DNA of 41,146 bases, taken from positions 1 to 41,146 of the forward strand of contig NZ_BDBY01000255.1 of the NCBI RefSeq assembly GCF_001613225.1, given 5' to 3'. How positions within the stretch are numbered: the stretch's first letter is position 1; the number at the start of each line of letters is the position of its first letter. Below, one piece after another: positions 1 to 6,831 of the stretch. This stretch comes from Nocardia pseudovaccinii NBRC 100343 (GTDB taxonomy: Bacteria > Actinomycetota > Actinomycetes > Mycobacteriales > Mycobacteriaceae). The notes beneath the pieces were generated by a model. That model was given only the letters and a program-made list of their open reading frames with translations, was not told where the DNA came from and did not search any database. The translations under genes and the position numbers were made by a program.

Positions 1-645
1 GCGCATGCGCACGGCTCGGGTCCGACGGCAGCGCATCCGCCCGGACCGTATCCGCAGGGCGCGATTCCGCCGGGACCGTATCCGCCGATGCCGTATCCGC
101 CTGGGATGTATCCACCGGGCGCGTACCCGCGCGGGCCTGTTGTCGGGCCGCCGCAGCCGCGGCCGGAACCGCCGGAGGATATTCGGACGGCGCGGCAATT
201 ATGGTGGGGCGTAATCGGATTCGGCATTCTGCAGATGCTCGGCTCGGTTGTCGCGGCGTTTCAGCAGCGCAAGGATTTCGCGCAGAAGATGTTCGACCAG
301 GTGCATGTCGGAGATCCGAATTTCACGATGGCCAATGCGGAACTGATGGTCTCGTTGGCCTTCGTTGTCGCTGTGGTGATCGGGTTGGCGCTGGCCGCGT
401 TCGCCTTGCTGTTCGTGCACCAGTTCGTGCGCGGAAAGCTGTGGGCGCGGACGCTTTTGACTGCCGTTGGCGTCTGGTTGGTGCTGGTCGCGATCGGCAC
501 ACTGTTCGCGCTGGAAGCGGTGACCGGAGCGGCCTCGCTGGTAGCGGGTGCGGCGGCGATCGTGCAGGGCGTGCTGGCGGCGGGTGCGGTGTATCTGAGT
601 CACCGTCCGGACTCGACCGTGTACTTCCAGATGAATCGCAGGTGA
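1..645 (+). CDS. Proline-rich four-helix membrane protein (5' end cut by window)
   Basis: The reading frame is open from base 1 and ends in TGA at 643-645, so the N-terminus lies outside the window; the first in-frame ATG (88) falls inside the Pro-rich part and is unlikely to be the real start. About 60 visible residues are rich in Pro, Gly and Tyr (PPGPYP-like units). Four hydrophobic segments follow, beginning at LWWGVIGFGILQMLG, AELMVSLAFVVAVVIG, LWARTLLTAVGVWLVL and AASLVAGAAAIVQG, with a short polar tail. A cytosolic Pro-rich tail before a small membrane domain is common in actinobacterial envelope proteins; the tail may bind partners or cell-division and secretion machinery (inference). 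No catalytic motif is visible and I do not recognise the family. Confidence 0.8.
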   Translation, partial: AHAHGSGPTAAHPPGPYPQGAIPPGPYPPMPYPPGMYPPGAYPRGPVVGPPQPRPEPPEDIRTARQLWWGVIGFGILQMLGSVVAAFQQRKDFAQKMFDQVHVGDPNFTMANAELMVSLAFVVAVVIGLALAAFALLFVHQFVRGKLWARTLLTAVGVWLVLVAIGTLFALEAVTGAASLVAGAAAIVQGVLAAGAVYLSHRPDSTVYFQMNRR

Positions 646-802
646 ACGAAGGCTGGAGCCGTCCGCGAGTTTGTCAAGAAATCGGCAGCATGTATCGTGA
701 GGGTTGTCACAGAGGACATGGGAACCGGAAGTCATTTGTTACACGTTGTCTTACGTTTTGTAAGTACGTCGACCAGATGGCTCCGGGAGATCGGAGGCAT
801 CG

Positions 803-922
803 ATGCGAGTGGTGATCCAACAGCCGCAGAGCATTCGACGAGATCTGCTTGTACTGAGCCTGCTGGTCCTGTTCGCGTTGGTCACTGTCGCGCTGCTGAT
901 CCTGCCCGGCGCGGTCGGCTGA
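803..922 (+). CDS. 39-aa single-helix membrane microprotein
   Basis: ATG at 803 lies 5 bases after a strong GGAGG (793-797) and gives 39 residues ending in TGA 920-922. The product has a short polar N-terminus (MRVVIQQPQSIRRD), then one hydrophobic helix (LLVLSLLVLFALVTVALLI) and a tiny tail. The layout, with basic residues before the helix and no cleavage site, suggests an anchored inner-membrane peptide rather than an exported one. It lies between two other membrane-protein genes, 157 nt after the first and 88 nt before the next. The function is unknown; small helices like this often modulate a larger membrane partner (inference). The main support is the ribosome binding site and the uninterrupted helix. 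Confidence 0.55.
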   Translation: MRVVIQQPQSIRRDLLVLSLLVLFALVTVALLILPGAVG

Positions 923-1010
923 TCCGGGACCGGATGTCGATTCCGGTCGCCGTGCTCGGCTGGCCTTTTCGAGCGACGTGCAAGCAGTCGCCAGCGGCCG
1001 GGAGCATGGT

Positions 1011-1547
1011 GTGACGGATTCCGCGGATGGCGCGACCATCCTGTTCGCCGAACCGGGCGCGCGCTGGCGTTCGGTGGCATACGGGCCGTTGCTGTGTCTG
1101 ATCGTGCTGATTCTGGAATTGGTGACCGCCGATCAGGTGCACTGGTTCGCTCTCATTTTCTGTGCCGCGCTGATCGCGGGTTTCGTTGTGCTGCAGGTGA
1201 TCGCGGGGCAGCGGCATGTGAGCGTCGAGCTGACCCCCGGTACGCTGCGTGAGGGCACCGAGACCCTGTCGCTGGCGTCCATCGCCGCGGTGCTGCCCGA
1301 GCGGGACGAGGACTCCTGGGACGATGAGGATTGGGAATCAGCGCGCTCGCTCGGCGAATTGAGCGGGGTGCCACGTCGGCGCAAGGGCATCGGGCTGCGG
1401 CTCGTCGGTGGTGAACTGGTGCAGGCGTGGGCGAAGGATCACCGCGGACTGCGGGCCGCGCTGACCGAAGCGCTCGGCAAGACCGATGCCGACCTGCCCA
1501 CGCGGACCGAGGAATCCGAAGACAGCGAGAACGGAGCGGATCGTTGA
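1011..1547 (+). CDS. Two-helix membrane protein with acidic cytosolic domain
   Basis: I chose the GTG at 1011 because GGAG (1001-1004) sits 6 bases upstream; a more upstream GTG at 978 has no such signal. The 178-aa product has two adjacent membrane helices (YGPLLCLIVLILELV and HWFALIFCAALIAGFVVLQ) and then a soluble part of roughly 110 residues with a run of acidic residues (ERDEDSWDDEDWES) and an acidic tail. This resembles actinobacterial membrane proteins with a PH-like soluble domain of the DUF3093 type, but I cannot confirm the family. The gene is translationally coupled to the next one: its TGA overlaps the next TTG start. The two products may act as a pair in the membrane. Confidence 0.75.
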   Translation: MTDSADGATILFAEPGARWRSVAYGPLLCLIVLILELVTADQVHWFALIFCAALIAGFVVLQVIAGQRHVSVELTPGTLREGTETLSLASIAAVLPERDEDSWDDEDWESARSLGELSGVPRRRKGIGLRLVGGELVQAWAKDHRGLRAALTEALGKTDADLPTRTEESEDSENGADR

Positions 1548-1810
1548 CGCGCTTGATTGCGCTCGGTGACCGGATGCTTCCGGCATTGGTCGAGTTGACG
1601 CTCGCGCTGGGGTGCGCGGTTCTCGCGGTGGTGAGTTGGCGCAACGGGCTGATCACCACCACCTTCGCGCCGTCGGGTGACGTGCCCGGCTTCGATTCCA
1701 CCCGCTACAGCGCTCCGTGGTTGGTGCTCGCCGCTTTTCTGGTCATGGTGGCTGGCGTGCTCGCGATCGATGCCGTCGCGCGCACGGTGCGTGCCGCGCG
1801 TTCGCGCTGA
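1544..1810 (+). CDS. Small two-helix membrane protein
   Basis: TTG at 1544 overlaps the TGA of the preceding gene (TTGA), with GGAG at 1533-1536 seven bases upstream, so the start is well supported. The 88-aa product has two hydrophobic segments (LPALVELTLALGCAVLAVV and APWLVLAAFLVMVAGVLAI) joined by a polar loop of about 25 residues that is probably extracytoplasmic and contains no cysteine. The C-terminus is short and basic (ARTVRAARSR), which fits a cytosolic end. No known family is recognised. Coupling to the upstream two-helix protein suggests a common complex or role (inference). Confidence 0.65.
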   Translation: MTRLIALGDRMLPALVELTLALGCAVLAVVSWRNGLITTTFAPSGDVPGFDSTRYSAPWLVLAAFLVMVAGVLAIDAVARTVRAARSR

Positions 1811-2161
1811 ACCAGGGCAATCACCGGCGATCCGCATAGCCGCACCGTTTGTTCGCGAATTTCGCGGGAACATCGCAGGCATGATGCCGACAATCCCATC
1901 GTTTTCGCTACTGAATCTGCTGCCGGTTCCGTTGGCCTGTCTGCTGACAACCGGTTTCGTCGGGCTCTGCTTGGGCGTTACTTCGTAGCGCGGAAGCCTG
2001 GGCGCACCGGCGATCCGAGACGTGCCCTGGCGCATCGGTCGCGACTGCACTACCGTGCAAGTGCCGCGCCGCGAGGTGCAACGGTCGGCATTCAGTGAAT
2101 ACTGTTGTGGCCGTTATGCTTTCGGCCGGTATCCGAATTGTGTCGACTGGGAGAAATGCTT
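1811..2161. other. Intergenic stretch with one doubtful small frame
   Basis: The 351 bp between two plus-strand genes hold no clear hairpin terminator. The only coding candidate is 1881-1988 (+), an ATG frame of 35 residues with one hydrophobic stretch (LLNLLPVPLACLLTTGFVG) preceded only by a weak AGG. I would not call it a gene without expression data. Confidence 0.4.
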
Positions 2162-2401
2162 GTGATTCGTTTTGTTGGGAAAGTGTGCGCGGCGGTCGTC
2201 GTGGCGGCCGCGATCGGTGCGGCGCCCGCATGGGCCGCGCCGGGACTGCCGCTGGAGCCCACTGCCCAGACCGACACTCAGACCGAGGTAGCCCAGCCCG
2301 CGCCGATCTTCGTGCCCGATTCGGGTTCGGCCGGTGTGTACAACAACTTCATGTGCCAGCTGCACACCATCTCGGCCTCGGCGCCGTGCATGTACACCTG
2401 A
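2162..2401 (+). CDS. Small secreted protein of unknown function
   Basis: The GTG at 2162 is preferred over the ATG at 2156 because GGGAG (2149-2153) is 8 bases from the GTG but only 2 from the ATG. The 79-aa product starts with a signal peptide (VIRFVGKVCAAVVVAAAIG) with a likely cleavage after AAPAWA. The mature part of about 50 residues is Pro/Thr-rich and ends with two cysteines (MCQLHTISASAPCMYT) that could form a disulfide outside the cell. This type of tiny exported protein is common in Nocardia and relatives, but no function is known to me. It stands alone, with neighbours on either side separated by intergenic DNA or oppositely oriented. Confidence 0.6.
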   Translation: MIRFVGKVCAAVVVAAAIGAAPAWAAPGLPLEPTAQTDTQTEVAQPAPIFVPDSGSAGVYNNFMCQLHTISASAPCMYT

Positions 2402-2432
2402 GTTCGCTCGCCCTCGCCGGGCTGCCGCCCCT

Positions 2433-2813
2433 CTAGTCCCAACTCTGATAGATGTCGAGCGTGCGGCCGTCCCTGGTGCCCGGCGCGTTGAGGTACACGG
2501 TGACGGTGCCGTCCGGATGCCTGGCCGCCTCCATGATGACCTGGCGCAATGAGGCATGCACTCCGCCGTTCTCGTCGCGGTAGATCTCGGTGTCACTCTT
2601 CAATCCGGCGCCGATCCGGTTGAGCGGCACCACCATGGTGACCAATGCGGGCAGTGGTCCGTCGCCGAGGGCCGTGGTCTCCGCGTGATCCAGATGCAGC
2701 CCGATCCGGTCGGGCTGGCTGACCGGATCCGCGGCGGCCGCGGTCCCGGTGCCGACGGTGACGGCGGCGGCGAGCGCGGCGAAGATCGTGGCGCTGATGA
2801 CGGCGAACCGCAT
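2433..2813 (-). CDS. Secreted protein of unknown function (126 aa)
   Basis: The start is the ATG at 2813, preceded on the minus strand by GGGAGGG about 5 bases upstream; an in-frame extension to 2897 is possible but lacks such a signal. The first 27 or so residues form a signal peptide (MRFAVISATIFAALAAAVTV, then TGTAAAADP), with cleavage likely after AAA. The mature domain of about 95 residues contains alternating strands (PLPALVTMVVPL, DGTVTVYLNAP) and no cysteine. It is transcribed away from hemL and is convergent with the small secreted protein upstream of it. I do not recognise the family; the lack of cysteines argues against a subtilisin-inhibitor fold. Confidence 0.7.
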   Translation of the reverse strand: MRFAVISATIFAALAAAVTVGTGTAAAADPVSQPDRIGLHLDHAETTALGDGPLPALVTMVVPLNRIGAGLKSDTEIYRDENGGVHASLRQVIMEAARHPDGTVTVYLNAPGTRDGRTLDIYQSWD

Positions 2814-2855
2814 TGGACCCTCCCGATCGGGTAGATGGTGCGACGACCCACCGAG

Positions 2856-2885
2856 ATTACGCATCGGTAATCGGTCGGCGACCGA
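2856..2885. promoter_or_regulatory. Two abutting inverted repeats in the hemL divergent promoter region
   Basis: ATTAC-gcatcg-GTAAT (2856-2860/2867-2871) is directly followed by TCGGT-cggcg-ACCGA (2871-2885). Both lie in the 190-bp region between two divergently transcribed genes. They may be a regulator site for either gene; nothing identifies the protein. Confidence 0.3.
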
Positions 2886-3003
2886 TATCGGCCGCAACCA
2901 TGATCGGCGTGTTGCGCAGAACCGACTGCGGTGCGTGCGGTCTGCGTCACTCGACTACACCCTGTCGTCGACTCCTTCCAATCGGGCTGAGACACTGGAC
3001 GTC

Positions 3004-4341
3004 GTGAGTTCTTCTCCGCGCGTGACCAGGGCATCGGTGCCGGTCTCGGCTCAGCTCTTCGACCGGGCCGCTTCGGTGATTCCGGGTGGTGTGAATTCGC
3101 CGGTGCGGGCTTTCAAGTCCGTCGGTGGTACACCGCGATTCATCGCATCGGCCAAGGGCTGCACACTCATCGATGTCGACGGCAACGAGTATGTCGACCT
3201 GGTGTGTTCCTGGGGTCCGATGATTCTCGGCCACGCGCATCCCGAGGTGGTCGAGGCGGTGCGGCGCGCGGCCGTCGGCGGACTGTCTTTCGGCGCGCCG
3301 ACCGAGGCCGAGATCGAACTCGCCGAGCTGATCGCCGAGCGGGTGGCGCCGGTGGACCGGGTCCGCCTGGTCAACTCCGGCACCGAGGCCACCATGAGCG
3401 CGGTCCGGCTGGCCCGCGGCTACACCGGTCGCGCCAAGATCATCAAATTTTCGGGTTGCTACCACGGCCATGTGGACGCACTGCTTGCCGACGCCGGATC
3501 CGGTGTCGCGACCCTCGGCCTGCCGACCTCGCCCGGTGTCACCGGCGCGCAGGCGGGCGACACCATCGTGCTGCCGTACAACGACATCGAGGCCGTTGCC
3601 GCCGCGTTCGCCGCGCATCCGGGTGAAATCGCGTGTGTGATCACCGAGGCGGCCGCGGGCAATATGGGTGCGGTCGCACCGCTGCCCGGTTTCAACGAGG
3701 GGCTGCGCAAGCTGACCGCCGACGACGGCGCGCTGCTGATCATGGACGAGGTGATGACCGGATTCCGGGTGAGCCGGTCCGGCTGGTTCGGCCGCGACGG
3801 TGTCGCCGGTGACCTCTATACCTTCGGCAAGGTGATGAGCGGTGGGCTGCCTGCCGCCGCGTTCGGCGGTCGCGCCGAGATCATGAATCACCTTGCGCCG
3901 CTTGGCCCGGTTTATCAGGCGGGCACCCTTTCCGGGAACCCGGTCGCCGTCGCCGCCGGCCTCGCCTCGCTCCGCGCGGCCGATGACGCGGTGTACTCCG
4001 CACTCGATCGCAATGCCGAGCGGCTGGGCGGCTTGTTCACCGAGGCGCTCGGTGCCGCGGGGGTCGAGCATCAGGTCCAGTTCGCGGGCAATATGGTGAG
4101 CGTGTTCTTCGCCGACCGTCCGGTCACCGACTACGCCGCCGCTAAAGCCAGCCAGACCTGGCGTTTCCCCGCTTTCTTCCACGCACTGCTCGACGGCGGT
4201 GTGTACGCGCCGCCGAGCGCGTTCGAAGCATGGTTCGTCTCCGCGGCGCTCGACGAGGACGCATTCGACCGTATCGCCGCCGCCCTGCCCGCCGCCGCAC
4301 ATGCGGCCGCGGCCGCCACCCCCGAAGGATCCCGCGCGTGA
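3004..4341 (+). CDS. hemL: Glutamate-1-semialdehyde 2,1-aminomutase
   Basis: HemL converts glutamate-1-semialdehyde to 5-aminolevulinate in the C5 pathway that feeds haem, sirohaem and corrinoids. The 445-aa product matches the family in length and begins after the GTG at 3004 with the typical opening SAQLFDRAASVIPGGVNSPVR. It carries the fold-type I PLP features: the cofactor-binding aspartate in LLIMDEVMTGFR and the Schiff-base lysine near residue 276 (TFGKVMSGGLP). The GTG start was chosen because it precedes the conserved region by the usual distance. It opens a six-gene operon with overlapping stop/start codons that continues into cytochrome c maturation, the same order as Rv0524-Rv0529 of M. 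tuberculosis, so haem precursor supply is coupled to haem use. Confidence 0.97.
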   Translation: MSSSPRVTRASVPVSAQLFDRAASVIPGGVNSPVRAFKSVGGTPRFIASAKGCTLIDVDGNEYVDLVCSWGPMILGHAHPEVVEAVRRAAVGGLSFGAPTEAEIELAELIAERVAPVDRVRLVNSGTEATMSAVRLARGYTGRAKIIKFSGCYHGHVDALLADAGSGVATLGLPTSPGVTGAQAGDTIVLPYNDIEAVAAAFAAHPGEIACVITEAAAGNMGAVAPLPGFNEGLRKLTADDGALLIMDEVMTGFRVSRSGWFGRDGVAGDLYTFGKVMSGGLPAAAFGGRAEIMNHLAPLGPVYQAGTLSGNPVAVAAGLASLRAADDAVYSALDRNAERLGGLFTEALGAAGVEHQVQFAGNMVSVFFADRPVTDYAAAKASQTWRFPAFFHALLDGGVYAPPSAFEAWFVSAALDEDAFDRIAAALPAAAHAAAAATPEGSRA

Positions 4342-5093
4342 GTTCCGACCAGTCAGATTCAGAAATGCGCGAACTACCAGATACCTCTGTCGACAGCGCG
4401 GAAACGGCCGCCCTCGCCGACGAGTCCGATGCCGCTGCGCCGGTCGGCGCGGTCGAGGACGACACCGTCGAGACCATCGTGCACGTGCTGCGGCACGGCG
4501 AGGTACACAACCCGAAGGGCATTCTCTACGGTCGCCTGCCCGGATTCAGCCTGTCGGTGACCGGTCGCGCGCAGGCCGGTGCGGTGGCGCGGTCGCTGGC
4601 CGACCACGACGTCGCGGTGGTTATCGCCTCGCCGCTGCAGCGTGCGCAGGAGACCGCCGAGCCGATCGCGCGTCAGCACGGGCTGCTGGTGCGCTCCGAC
4701 GAGAACCTGATCGAGGCCGGTAATACCTTCGAGGGCCTGCGGGTTTCGGTCGGCGACGGTGCGCTGCGCAAGCCGAGGCACTGGTGGAAGCTGCGCGATC
4801 CGTTCACCCCGTCCTGGGGCGAGCCGTATCTGCAGATCGCGCACCGCATGCTGGCCGCGGTCAATAAGGCCAGGGTCGAGGCGGCCGGACACGAGGCGGT
4901 GCTGGTCTCGCATCAGCTGCCGGTCTGGACGCTGCGGCGGTTCCTGCAGGGCCAGCGGCTCTGGCACGATCCGCGGCATCGGCAGTGCTCGCTCGCCTCA
5001 CTGACCTCGCTGGTCTACCAGGGCGACACCCTCGTCGACATCGTCTACTCCGAGCCCGCAGGCGGTTCGGATCCCACGGTGCACGGCGCATGA
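4338..5093 (+). CDS. Histidine phosphatase family (phosphoglycerate mutase-like) protein
   Basis: GTG 4338 overlaps the hemL stop (GTGA). The 251-aa product has a disordered acidic N-terminus of about 45 residues, then the histidine phosphatase core: LRHGE at 51-55 with the phosphate-accepting His, the second Arg in SPLQRAQET (98-106), and the second catalytic His in VSHQLPVW (near 192). These enzymes hydrolyse phosphomonoesters through a phosphohistidine; the substrate cannot be read from sequence. It corresponds by position to Rv0525. It sits between hemL and the thioredoxin-like gene in the same operon, with an ATGA overlap at its 3' end, so it may act in haem or cytochrome biogenesis, though this is guilt by association. 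Confidence 0.92.
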   Translation: MSSDQSDSEMRELPDTSVDSAETAALADESDAAAPVGAVEDDTVETIVHVLRHGEVHNPKGILYGRLPGFSLSVTGRAQAGAVARSLADHDVAVVIASPLQRAQETAEPIARQHGLLVRSDENLIEAGNTFEGLRVSVGDGALRKPRHWWKLRDPFTPSWGEPYLQIAHRMLAAVNKARVEAAGHEAVLVSHQLPVWTLRRFLQGQRLWHDPRHRQCSLASLTSLVYQGDTLVDIVYSEPAGGSDPTVHGA

Positions 5094-5713
5094 GAACTTC
5101 TTCCCGGCCGTCGGCCCGGCGTTTCACGTCGGTGCTGCTCGCGTGCGTGGCCCTGGTGGCCGCGCTCGTGGGTTGTTCGACCGGGAAGGATGCGGTGGCC
5201 TCCGGCGGTACGTTCGAATTCGTCTCGCCCGGTGGCAAAACCGATATTTTCTACGATCCGCCCGCCGCGCGTGGCACCATCGGCAAGCTCGCCGGGCCGG
5301 ATCTGATGACCTCGGGCAAGACCACCTCGGTCGCCGACTTCCCGGACAAGGTGGTCGTGCTCAATCTGTGGGGGCAGTGGTGCGGGCCGTGCCGCGCCGA
5401 AGCGCCCGCTCTCGAAAGGGTCTACGAGGCAACCAAGGACAGGGGCGTCGTCTTTCTCGGCATCAATGTCCGCGATTTTCAGCAGGACAAGGCGCAGGAC
5501 TTCGTCGTCGACAACAAGGTCGGTTATCCGTCCGTCTACGACCCGTCCATGCGCACCCTGCTCGCGCTCGGCGGCAACTTCCCGACCAGTGTCATTCCCA
5601 CCACGCTGGTGCTGGATCGGCAGCATCGGGTCGCCGCTGTCTTCCTCCGCTCGCTCTTGGCGGAAGACCTCCAACCAGTTGTCGAACGCATTGCCGCGGA
5701 AGGTTCGCAGTGA
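5090..5713 (+). CDS. Thioredoxin-like disulfide lipoprotein of cytochrome c maturation (ResA/TlpA type)
   Basis: ATG 5090 overlaps the preceding TGA (ATGA). The 207-aa product begins with a lipoprotein signal: a basic start, a hydrophobic stretch and the lipobox LVGC with Cys at 29, so it should be anchored outside the membrane. A TlpA/ResA-like domain follows with the active-site motif WCGPC (Cys 98 and Cys 101) and the cis-Pro region SVIPTTLVLD. ResA-type proteins reduce the haem-binding cysteines of apocytochrome c, using electrons passed by CcdA. The next membrane genes in the operon are ccdA, resB and ccsA, which confirms this role. It corresponds in position to Rv0526. Confidence 0.95.
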   Translation: MRTSSRPSARRFTSVLLACVALVAALVGCSTGKDAVASGGTFEFVSPGGKTDIFYDPPAARGTIGKLAGPDLMTSGKTTSVADFPDKVVVLNLWGQWCGPCRAEAPALERVYEATKDRGVVFLGINVRDFQQDKAQDFVVDNKVGYPSVYDPSMRTLLALGGNFPTSVIPTTLVLDRQHRVAAVFLRSLLAEDLQPVVERIAAEGSQ

Positions 5714-5785
5714 CCCCGCCCAAGCCGTTCGGCCCATGTCGTAATTGCGTCCCGCTCGATAGCGAGCGGTAGGAAAGGTGCAATC

Positions 5786-5995
5786 GTGAATCGCGATCGC
5801 CGTACTCGTAGCCCGCGTGCCTGTCGCCCGCGGCAGGCCGCCCGTCTCGTTCGCGGTGTCTGGACGGTCGATGACCGGTGGGTCGGCGTTGCCGCCGTGC
5901 CACGCAGCGCCGCAGCCGATTCCATGATGGACTTCGCGCCGGAGGCCGCGCCGGTGCCCGAGCGAGCTGATCGACCCCCGGTGGAGACCGACTGA
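5786..5995 (+). CDS. Possible small ORF inserted before ccdA
   Basis: A GTG frame of 69 codons preceded by AGGAAAGG (5771-5778) runs to a TGA (5993-5995) that overlaps the ccdA ATG (TGATG). The overlap and ribosome-binding signal suggest translation. The product is Arg-rich at the N-terminus and acidic/Pro-rich at the end, with no membrane helix or known motif, and may be non-conserved. In mycobacteria the thioredoxin-like gene and ccdA are nearly adjacent, so this 281-bp spacer is unusual. It could be a leader that couples ccdA translation rather than a functional protein. Confidence 0.35.
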   Translation: MNRDRRTRSPRACRPRQAARLVRGVWTVDDRWVGVAAVPRSAAADSMMDFAPEAAPVPERADRPPVETD

Positions 5996-6831
5996 TGGTG
6001 CTTGCCGCAGTAGGTGATTCGTTCCAGCAGACGGCGGCGACGGGGCCGCTGTTATTGGCGCTCGGCGCATGCGTACTGGCCGGACTGGTCTCGTTCGCCT
6101 CGCCGTGTGTGGTGCCGCTGGTGCCGGGTTACCTGTCCTATCTGGCCGGGCTGGTCGGCGCCGAGGCGCCGCCCGCCACCGCAACGCAGGCCAAAAGCCT
6201 TGGCAGCACAGCGGTTTCGGTCGATCGGGCTGCGGCACGTACGGGTCGGATCCGAGTGGCCGGTGCGGCCGGTTTGTTCGTCGCGGGCTTCACCGTGGTG
6301 TTCGTGCTCGCCACCGCAACGGTTTTCGGCGTCATCCAGACCCTGAACGTGAATCGTGAACTGCTGCAACGGGTCGGCGGTGTGGTCACCATCCTGATGG
6401 GTCTGGTGTTCATCGGCCTGGTCCCCGCGTTGCAGCGCGATACGCGGATGGAGCCGCGCAGGCTCACCGGTATTCTGGGCGCTCCGCTGCTCGGTGCGGT
6501 CTTCGCGCTGGGTTGGACGCCGTGCCTCGGGCCGACGCTGTCCGGGGTGATGGCGGTTTCGGCGGGGACCGAGGGCACGACGGCCGTGCGCGGCGTCGCG
6601 CTGATCGTCGCCTATTGCCTCGGCCTCGGACTGCCGTTCGTGATCCTGGCCTTCGGGTCGGCGAGTGCGTTGCGCGGGGTCGGTTGGCTGCGGCGCAATT
6701 CGCGCACCATTCAGATCATCGGGGGCATATTGCTCGTCGCGGTCGGGATCGCGCTGGTCACGGGGGCGTGGGATCAGTTCGTCGCCTGGGTTCGCGATGG
6801 GTTCGTTTCCGAGGTGACGCTGCCGATATGA
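5995..6831 (+). CDS. ccdA: Cytochrome c biogenesis transmembrane thiol reductant carrier CcdA
   Basis: CcdA passes electrons from cytosolic thioredoxin across the membrane to the extracytoplasmic ResA-like protein, keeping apocytochrome thiols reduced. The 278-aa product has about six hydrophobic helices and the two signature cysteines: Cys 38 in FASPCVVPLVPGYLSYLAGL and Cys 177 in LGWTPCLGPTLSG. The loop between helices 1 and 2 is a little longer than in short CcdA forms. The ATG at 5995 overlaps the small upstream frame; a GTG at 5998 is an alternative. The 3' end overlaps resB by ATGA. Position matches Rv0527. Confidence 0.96.
   Translation: MVLAAVGDSFQQTAATGPLLLALGACVLAGLVSFASPCVVPLVPGYLSYLAGLVGAEAPPATATQAKSLGSTAVSVDRAAARTGRIRVAGAAGLFVAGFTVVFVLATATVFGVIQTLNVNRELLQRVGGVVTILMGLVFIGLVPALQRDTRMEPRRLTGILGAPLLGAVFALGWTPCLGPTLSGVMAVSAGTEGTTAVRGVALIVAYCLGLGLPFVILAFGSASALRGVGWLRRNSRTIQIIGGILLVAVGIALVTGAWDQFVAWVRDGFVSEVTLPI

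Noticed and set aside
750..764. CTTAC-gtttt-GTAAG inverted repeat upstream of the microprotein
   Set aside because: Only 5-bp arms in an A/T-rich patch; likely by chance.
2947..4302. Long minus-strand open frame opposite hemL
   Set aside because: High-G+C antisense frame with His/Arg-rich product; hemL covers the region with clear motifs.
5710..5772. 20-codon GTG frame overlapping the thioredoxin-like stop
   Set aside because: Very short, no motif, no ribosome-binding evidence beyond the overlap.
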